From CAZFQG01 sp964520785 (GTDB lineage: Bacteria; Planctomycetota; Planctomycetia; Pirellulales; Thermoguttaceae): 17,363 bases of DNA. Both the position numbers and the translations under genes were made by a program. Each line of letters begins with the position of its first letter. Position 1 is the stretch's first letter. The notes under the pieces were generated by a model. That model was given only the letters and a program-made list of their open reading frames with translations, did not search any database and had not been told where the DNA came from. Positions 1 through 5,205 of the stretch are shown here, one piece after another. Location: positions 1 through 17,363 of the forward strand of contig CAZFQG010000136.1 in NCBI GenBank assembly GCA_964520785.1, in the 5' to 3' direction.

Positions 1-1130
1 TGCACAAATCGCAACACTTCTGGCCACAACGGGTTAGAGGTTTTTAACAGGCCAGATCAGGCCCGGACAACCGCGGCAGGGATGCTTTTCGGCGGCGTGG
101 CCGGCCACCTGGTAACCATCGCCGACGCGCAAGAGAACCATCTCGTCAGACGTTTCGGCGGTGAGGGCAACAAATGGATCGGGCTCACCGACAGCACGGC
201 GGTCAGCACGATCGACGGATGGAATCCGCGCGACGAACTCGGGACTTCGGAACGAGGCGGCACCTGGTGGAGGCCGTATCCGCCCCCGGGAGAGACTCCC
301 GACGAACCGACGCAGCGCGGCTCCGGATTCAAGTGGCTCGACCATTCTCCACTGCTCTATCAAAACTGGGCCAACGGCGAGCCGAACGATGCGGGTGTCC
401 TTGGTGAAGACGCCGTCCAAATCGGTGCGGACGGACTTTGGAACGATCACAGCGCCGCAGAGACGCTGGGCCAATCGGATCACTATCTTCCCTTCGTCGT
501 CGAATTTGACACCATCCTGGACCAATACAAGTTTCATGTCCTGGAGCGGAAATCTCTCATGCCGATCGCCGATCTTGGGGCCGCGAAGAGCCTCCTGGCC
601 CTCCCGCCGAGCGCCCCAGAGATCTTGTCCGAAGCGAAGGGTCGGTATTTCGCCGTCAGTTTCGCCGATCCGGAGGCCTCCGACCCCAACTCCGACTACG
701 TTACGGTGCCATTCTTGACCGACACGAAGGCGGACGACAATTTTTTCGCGACGAGCGTGACGGGTCTGGTCGACATTCCGACACGTGGGGAGTGGACCTT
801 CGCGTTGACTCATGGAGACCTGGTCGAATTGACCGTCGGTGGAAAGAGCGTTGCTCCCGCGTCTCCGTATGGAACGCGCTTGTACGTCTTTGAATTGGAG
901 GCGGGTATTACGGAGGTGGAGCTGGTGTTTCTGGAGCCATGGGGCCCGCCCACCTGCAACTGTTCGCGGCGGAAGATAGCCATGTCCAGTTCGACCCCCT
1001 ATTCTTCCGATTGGTTGGTGACACACTGGGCGGAGGTCTCAGTCTGGTCCCTGAGCCGTCCGCGTTCATCCTGCCCACTACGGGTATTATCGGCCTTCTC
1101 GCACTCGTCTTGCGAAGACGGAAGCCGTAA
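1..1130 (+). CDS. Secreted C-type lectin-domain protein with PEP-CTERM tail; 5' partial, frameshifted
   Basis: The frame is open from base 1, so the true start and signal peptide lie outside the window. Counting from base 1, residues about 30-165 form a C-type lectin domain: GHLVTI at 35-40, WIGL at 59-62, the calcium/sugar motif EPN at 127-129 and WND at 147-149. EPN with WND is the classical mannose-type combination, so calcium-dependent sugar binding is likely. The next ~140 residues resemble a PA14-like beta region (inference). The starting frame runs on to a stop at 1182 as arginine/serine-rich, non-conserved sequence. In the frame that continues past about 940 the protein reads HLQLFAAEDSHVQFDPLFF and ends in a textbook PEP-CTERM signal: VPEP at 1047-1058, a hydrophobic helix, then RRRKP, with TAA at 1128-1130. 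Adding one G to the GGGG run at 940-943 restores a single reading frame. PEP-CTERM proteins are normally processed by an exosortase and anchored or released at the cell surface. The frameshift could be a sequencing error or a real mutation. Confidence 0.8.
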
Positions 1131-1156
1131 GGGTTCCCGGAGACGCAAAAAACGAC

Positions 1157-1177
1157 CGGGACCCCCCGCGGGTGCCG
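1157..1177 (+). terminator. Candidate intrinsic terminator hairpin after the lectin gene
   Basis: The arms CGGGACCC (1157-1164) and GGGTGCCG (1170-1177) pair across a five-base loop with one G-G mismatch. An A-tract precedes the stem and TTT follows it. It lies 27 bases after the PEP-CTERM stop and before the next promoter. The U-tract is short, so efficiency is uncertain. Confidence 0.4.
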
Positions 1178-1241
1178 TTTGACGGAAACGAAAGAGCTGG
1201 TTAGATTCCCGTTAAGACGCCCCCGCCGAAGCTTGTGGGGC

Positions 1242-1271
1242 TTGCCGCGGGCCGAACCCGGCCGTTAGAAT
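1242..1271 (+). promoter_or_regulatory. Candidate promoter for the PHP hydrolase gene
   Basis: TTGCCG (1242-1247) and TAGAAT (1266-1271) are separated by 18 bases, about 65 bases upstream of the ATG at 1338. The -10 box matches the sigma-70 consensus at five of six positions; the -35 box is weaker. This was found by eye only. Confidence 0.3.
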
Positions 1272-1337
1272 AGGCTGGTTCCGCGGTTTCGCCGCGACGC
1301 GGCCTTTCCGAAATCCCCTGCCCTCTGGAGCCAAACG

Positions 1338-2627
1338 ATGCATCGATTCGTTCGAGTGTTGCCCGCCGTCCTCGTCTCTTGCATGCTTTCGTTCCCGTTC
1401 CCCTCCTCGGCCTTCGCCGCCGAGTGGTATAAAGGGAGCACCCACGCTCATTCGTTTTGGAGCGATGGAGACGCCTTCCCGGAAATGGTGGTCGACTGGT
1501 ACAAGTCGCGCGGCTACCATTTCTTCACCCTTTCCGACCACAACATTCTGATGGAGGGGGAGAAGTGGATTCCCTGCAAGCACGATACGCGGCCGGTGAC
1601 CGACCGGATCATCGCCGAGTGCCGAGGGCGCTTCGGCGAGGATTGGGTCGAACTTCGCGGCGAGGGAGACGCGCGCGAGGTCCGATTGAAAACGTTCGAA
1701 GAACTGAAGAAAAAGATGGACGAACCGGGCAGGTTTCTCCTCATTCAGGCGGAGGAAATCACCGGACACTGGGTCGGGCCGGACGTCAATCCTCCCCACG
1801 CCGAGCGGAAGTATCAGATCCACCTCAACGCGATCAACTTGCAGAAGCTCATCCTGCCGCGCGAGGGAACGAGCGTTGAAGACACGATCCGTCGCGACGT
1901 CGCGGAGGTGATGAAGCAAGCCCGGGAATGCGGGTGTCCGATTCTGGTCCACCTGAATCATCCTAGTTGGCCCTATTACGACATCACGGCCCAAGACATG
2001 GCGGCCGTCGAGGATCTGCGGTTTTTCGAGCTGTGCAACAACGCGCCCGACTCGCACCTGCACGCCGACGGCGAAAATCCGGACACCGAAACGCTGTGGG
2101 ACACGGCGAATACGATTCGGCTCGCCGTGATGCAGAAGGACTTGATCTACGGGATCGCCTCCGACGACGCGCACCATTATCACGAGTTCGGCCCGGACCA
2201 GGCGAACCCGGGCCGGGGTTGGATCATGGTCCGCGCCGAAGAACTCGCGACCGAACCGCTATTGGAGGCCATGGAGGCGGGCGATTTCTACGCTTCGACC
2301 GGCGTCACGCTCAAGGAATACCAGTACGACCCGGCGGAACGGACGATTTCGCTGGAGGTCGCTCCGGAAGAAGGCGGCACCTACGTCATCGAGTTCATCG
2401 GGACTCTTGCCGCGGACGTCGACGGCGTCGACCCGAAGAACTGGAACAAGGAAGCGATCGGCCGCGTTCTCAAGCGGGTCGATGGCACGAAGGCCGCATA
2501 CCGGCTCTCCGGCAAGGAACTCTTCGTCCGCGCCGTCGTCCGTAGCGACCTGATCATGGCCAATCCGCCCGATGAGACGATGGCGATTCCGCAAGAAATG
2601 GCGTGGGCCCAACCGGTCGTCCCGTAG
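1338..2627 (+). CDS. Secreted PHP-domain metal-dependent hydrolase (phosphoesterase-like)
   Basis: This 429-residue protein starts at ATG 1338, with CTGGAG upstream as ribosome binding site. Residues 1-28 form a signal peptide (Arg-containing n-region, hydrophobic core, A-F-A cleavage site), so the enzyme is exported. The mature part opens directly with the PHP metal-site motif THAHS (35-39). It is followed by SDH (66-68), the AEE acidic motif (138-140), HLN (162-164), HLNHP (205-209) and SDDAHHYHEF (275-284). These histidines and acids match the PHP superfamily's multinuclear metal centre. The last ~110 residues after the barrel look like a small beta domain. PHP proteins hydrolyse phosphoesters; substrate cannot be assigned here. 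The gene is monocistronic in appearance and converges on the oxidoreductase gene downstream. Related secreted PHP proteins occur in planctomycetes, often beside carbohydrate genes, so a role in phosphorylated or sulfated glycan turnover is conceivable but speculative. Confidence 0.87.
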   Translation: MHRFVRVLPAVLVSCMLSFPFPSSAFAAEWYKGSTHAHSFWSDGDAFPEMVVDWYKSRGYHFFTLSDHNILMEGEKWIPCKHDTRPVTDRIIAECRGRFGEDWVELRGEGDAREVRLKTFEELKKKMDEPGRFLLIQAEEITGHWVGPDVNPPHAERKYQIHLNAINLQKLILPREGTSVEDTIRRDVAEVMKQARECGCPILVHLNHPSWPYYDITAQDMAAVEDLRFFELCNNAPDSHLHADGENPDTETLWDTANTIRLAVMQKDLIYGIASDDAHHYHEFGPDQANPGRGWIMVRAEELATEPLLEAMEAGDFYASTGVTLKEYQYDPAERTISLEVAPEEGGTYVIEFIGTLAADVDGVDPKNWNKEAIGRVLKRVDGTKAAYRLSGKELFVRAVVRSDLIMANPPDETMAIPQEMAWAQPVVP

Positions 2628-2634
2628 GGGTCCG

Positions 2635-2654
2635 TTCGGGGCAATCCCCCGGAA
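2635..2654. terminator. Weak hairpin between convergent genes, possible bidirectional terminator
   Basis: TTCGGGG and CCCCGGAA can pair with one bulged G around a small loop. The hairpin lies in the 34-base gap between the ends of the PHP gene (2627) and the oxidoreductase gene (2662), where a shared terminator would be expected. TATTT follows on the plus strand. The stem is short. Confidence 0.3.
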
Positions 2655-2661
2655 TATTTCC

Positions 2662-3816
2662 TCACCGGACCGACAATTCGCCGATGTCCACCCATCCGCG
2701 TTCTTTCCAGCTTTTGATGCCTGCCTCGGCCAACTGGATGCCCTTGGCTCCTTCGATGAGGTTCCACTTGAAGGGCGCGTCTTTCACCACGTGCTTGAGG
2801 AACAACTCCCACTGAACCTTGAAGGCGTTGTCGTAGGCCAAGTTGTCGGGCATCTTCTCCCAACCCTCGTAGAAGTCAATTGGCTGTTCGATGTCCGGAT
2901 TCCACACCGGCTTCGGCGTGAACGAATCGTGCTGGACGAGGCAGTCGCGAAGCCCGGCGACCGCGCTCCCCTTCGTCCCGTCGACGTGCAATGTCAGCAG
3001 GTCGTCGCGACGGACGCGAGTACACCATGACGAATTGAATTGGACGATCAGTCCGCCTTCCAGCTCGAAGATCGCGTAGACGGCGTCGTCCGCCGTCGCT
3101 TCATATTCCTTCCCCCGCTCATCGCGACGACGGTCGACGTGGGTTGCGCCTTTGGCCACCACGGATCGGACTTCACCGAAGAGATTGTCCAGGACGTATC
3201 GCCAGTGGCAGAACATATCGATGATGATGCCGCCGCCTTCCGCGGCGCGATAGTTCCAACTCGGCCGCTGGCAAGGCCGCGAAAAGCCGTCGAAAACCCA
3301 GTAGCCGAAATCACCGCGAACGTTGAGAATCTCGCCGAAGTATCCCGTCTCGATCAGATACTTCAGTTTGAGCAGTCCCGGCAGCCAGAGCTTGTCCTGC
3401 ACGACCCCGTGCTTGATTCCGGCATGTTCGGCCGCCTTGCAGAGCTTGAGAGCCTCACTGGTGGTCGTGGCAATCGGTTTTTCGACGTAAATATGCTTTC
3501 CGGCCTCGACCGCTTTGAGACAATTCGGGACGCGGAGGTTGGTCGTCAGCGAGTCGAAGTAGACTTGGTAGTCCGAATCGCCGAGAACGGAATCCAGATC
3601 GGTCGTGTATTGCTCGACCCCGTACTGCTTGCAGAGCCCGCGGAGCTTATACTCGTTGCGTCCGACGAGCACCGGTTCCGGTAAAATCCGTTCATCCGTC
3701 CCGAGAGCGACCCCTCCCTGTTCCCGGATGGCCAGAACGGATCGCACCAGATGCTGGTTCGTCCCCATTCTCCCGGTAACGCCGTTCATGATAATGCCGA
3801 TTCGATGGGTAAGCAT
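2662..3816 (-). CDS. Gfo/Idh/MocA family NAD(P)-dependent oxidoreductase
   Basis: A 384-residue protein, the usual length for the family. The N-terminal Rossmann fold begins with the glycine motif GIIMNGVTGRMG (7-18), a variant of GxGxxG. The family hallmark EKP sits at 112-114 (HIYVEKPIA). The C-terminal alpha/beta substrate domain follows, with GGGIIIDMFCHW (194-205), where the histidine and preceding acid occupy the usual catalytic region, and a 'DDAVYAIFELEGG' beta segment. The reaction is expected to be reversible oxidation of a sugar, inositol or related hydroxyl; the substrate cannot be read from sequence. No signal peptide, so it is cytoplasmic. ATG 3816 is preceded by GAGG at suitable spacing. 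Its upstream region (3817-3970) is AT-richer than the surroundings, which fits an independent promoter, though I could not pick convincing boxes. Confidence 0.9.
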   Translation of the reverse strand: MLTHRIGIIMNGVTGRMGTNQHLVRSVLAIREQGGVALGTDERILPEPVLVGRNEYKLRGLCKQYGVEQYTTDLDSVLGDSDYQVYFDSLTTNLRVPNCLKAVEAGKHIYVEKPIATTTSEALKLCKAAEHAGIKHGVVQDKLWLPGLLKLKYLIETGYFGEILNVRGDFGYWVFDGFSRPCQRPSWNYRAAEGGGIIIDMFCHWRYVLDNLFGEVRSVVAKGATHVDRRRDERGKEYEATADDAVYAIFELEGGLIVQFNSSWCTRVRRDDLLTLHVDGTKGSAVAGLRDCLVQHDSFTPKPVWNPDIEQPIDFYEGWEKMPDNLAYDNAFKVQWELFLKHVVKDAPFKWNLIEGAKGIQLAEAGIKSWKERGWVDIGELSVR

Positions 3817-3970
3817 TTGAAGAACCTCGACATGTGTATCTAATTCGACTGTTTTGGATTTGTCTCTTGTTTATGTTCAATGTTGGTAAGCGGTTATGTC
3901 GTCTCCAATGGTACAATCGGGCGAGTTCGGAAGGAAAAGTGCGTCGGGCAAACAGGAGAAGCCGCCTCAG

Positions 3971-4384
3971 CTACAAAACCCGCGCCCCCGACAGCTTTCG
4001 CGCAGCCTTCTCGAATGATACCAGAGTCGCTTCCGCAACCGAGTACCGGGCATGAATCAAACGGTCCACAAATCCCGGTTTCTGACCACCCTTCAGGGAC
4101 TGCTCTAATGCCCCCAGTATCTCTGGTCCGTCCGCCAGGACCACCGGACCTTCGGCGAACATCGCGATCAGGGCTTGAAGCGCCTCCCGTTTCGGAACCT
4201 CGTAGAACGAATGCAGTGCGAAGTAGGTCTCGCAGACAACCAAATCCGAGACGACGAGGAGGACTCCCTCCCGGACCGCCTCTTCGATGAACGTGCCCGC
4301 TTGCTCGGCAAGCGCCTCGGGCTCGCCGGTGATCAGACGCAGAATGACGGACGTATCCAGACCAAAGCGGCTATTGTGCGTCAC
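3971..4384 (-). CDS. vapC: PIN-domain ribonuclease toxin, VapC-like
   Basis: The open frame extends upstream to 4594, but that part is an out-of-frame shadow of the antitoxin gene. The PIN domain begins just after a GTG at 4384, giving 137 residues, the normal VapC size. Acidic residues D10 (GLDTSVILRL), E52 (VCETYF) and D107 (GFVDRLI) match the three core PIN catalytic positions, and E125 may supply the fourth. GAAGGGG lies just upstream of the GTG as ribosome binding site. The start overlaps the end of the antitoxin gene by 14 bases, typical of translationally coupled toxin-antitoxin operons. VapC toxins are Mg-dependent RNases that often cut tRNA or rRNA; the target is unknown here. No frame damage is visible. 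Confidence 0.85.
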   Translation of the reverse strand: MTHNSRFGLDTSVILRLITGEPEALAEQAGTFIEEAVREGVLLVVSDLVVCETYFALHSFYEVPKREALQALIAMFAEGPVVLADGPEILGALEQSLKGGQKPGFVDRLIHARYSVAEATLVSFEKAARKLSGARVL

Positions 4385-4649
4385 ATTCGGCCCCTTCCGT
4401 CCCCATCGCCTGATGAGCGGACCGACGAATCGCATCCAAATCGTGCGATTTTCCCTTGGCATACCGCCGGAGCGAACTGATCCAGCTCGGCCTTTCGGCC
4501 GCCGGAAGCGGTCGCAACACCCACGCGTCCACCCCGTCCACCGTACGGCGTTCGACTCCAAGTCTATCCCCAGCTCGGAGCTGCATCTCTTCACAGAGAG
4601 CCTTCGGAAGCGTTGCCTGGCGTTTGGTGGTGATTTTGAGGGTCATCAT
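4371..4649 (-). CDS. vapB: AbrB/SpoVT-type antitoxin of the PIN toxin
   Basis: A 92-residue protein. The N-terminal ~45 residues are a swapped-hairpin AbrB DNA-binding fold: LKITTKRQATLPKALCEEM followed by LRAGDRLGVE, the classic 'K-x-Q-x-T-(I/L)-P' pattern. The C-terminal half should wrap the toxin. It is first gene of the pair and overlaps the toxin start by 14 bases. AAGGAG (4663-4658 on the minus strand) lies eight bases before the first ATG. A second ATG follows immediately, so the start could be one codon later. It probably autorepresses through the inverted repeat at 4661-4685. Confidence 0.83.
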   Translation of the reverse strand: MMTLKITTKRQATLPKALCEEMQLRAGDRLGVERRTVDGVDAWVLRPLPAAERPSWISSLRRYAKGKSHDLDAIRRSAHQAMGTEGAECDAQ

Positions 4650-4660
4650 GAGATGGTCTC

Positions 4661-4697
4661 CTTACCGGTATTGTATCATGGTAAGGCGAATCGTCAA
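4661..4697 (-). promoter_or_regulatory. Toxin-antitoxin promoter with operator bracketing the -10 box
   Basis: Read on the minus strand, TTGACG (4697-4692), a 16-base spacer and TACAAT (4675-4670) form a near-consensus sigma-70 promoter with ten of twelve matches. The perfect inverted repeat CTTACC (4661-4666) / GGTAAG (4680-4685), arms 13 bases apart, flanks the -10 box. That is where an AbrB-type antitoxin would block RNA polymerase. Expected transcription start is about 4661-4663, at the Shine-Dalgarno sequence itself, so the leader would be only ~12-14 bases. Confidence 0.62.
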
Positions 4698-5000
4698 TCC
4701 CGACGTCGGTTCGCGGGCCCACTCCCCTTTGAAGTTTCCGTCCAGCCGGACCTTCTTGGTTTCTCCCGGGAAAGACGTAGCCAGCCTCTCTCCCAGATAC
4801 GGATTACTCGAACCGCGGCAAAAACCTGAAACCCCTGCTAGAGCGGGGTATGGTCATCGCCTCACCCCGGACGACGCAACTCGAACGCTCCCGTTCTTGC
4901 GCGAGCGAAGTATGTAAAGGGGTACGGCGTCGAATGGCACTTGCGTATCCGTAAATCAGGCGAAAAGGCGAAAAGGCGAAAGAGTGCCGCCAAACCTGCC
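4698..5000. other. Intergenic stretch without a supported gene
   Basis: Between the toxin-antitoxin promoter and the lptD promoter I see no gene with a plausible start, ribosome binding site and protein-like composition. It holds the short tandem repeat at 4959-4982 and a small ACCCC/GGGGT hairpin (4831-4849) with no T-run. Open frames here are arginine/proline-rich, as expected for non-coding GC-rich DNA. Confidence 0.5.
4959..4982. repeat. Three tandem copies of an 8-bp unit, GGCGAAAA
   Basis: The unit repeats at 4959-4966, 4967-4974 and 4975-4982, the last copy ending AG instead of AA. It lies about 20 bases upstream of the -35 box of the lptD promoter. It may be a slippage tract or protein-binding repeats; only the repetition itself is seen. 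Confidence 0.7.
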
Positions 5001-5029
5001 TTGCTCCGGGCGCCGGGCTTCTCTATAAT
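5001..5029 (+). promoter_or_regulatory. Sigma-70-type promoter upstream of lptD
   Basis: TTGCTC (5001-5006), exactly 17 bases, then a perfect TATAAT (5024-5029). It is the best plus-strand promoter seen in the window and points at the lptD-dgkA unit. The predicted start near 5036 would give a leader of at least ~90 bases before any start codon considered. Confidence 0.5.
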
Positions 5030-5205
5030 CCCGCGACCCGTTTTTGTAGCCAGTCCGTTCTTAGCATGGATGCGTCGAACTGACCCTTTCCCACGATAGC
5101 TTCGCCAGCGAATCTCGAACCGTTCGCCGTGGATTTCCTCGGAAGGAAATTCCTGCGCGCCGGGCTGTTCGTCTTCTGCAACTCCTTGTCACGCTGTGGC
5201 TTGGG

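Noticed and set aside
34..1026. 330-residue open frame on the minus strand opposite the lectin gene
   Set aside because: The plus strand encodes a clear C-type lectin with EPN and WND; the antisense frame has no recognisable motif and reflects GC-rich third positions.
1212..2183. 323-residue minus-strand frame opposite the PHP gene
   Set aside because: Antisense to conserved PHP metal motifs, arginine/valine-rich, no ribosome binding site.
2572..3684. Plus-strand frames of 152 and 214 residues over the oxidoreductase gene
   Set aside because: They mirror the Gfo/Idh/MocA coding strand, which carries EKP and the Rossmann motif.
4385..4594. N-terminal extension of the PIN toxin frame
   Set aside because: It is another frame of the antitoxin gene, is arginine-rich, and the PIN fold starts right after GTG 4384.
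4831..4849. ACCCC/GGGGT hairpin as a terminator
   Set aside because: Only five pairs and no T-run on either side.
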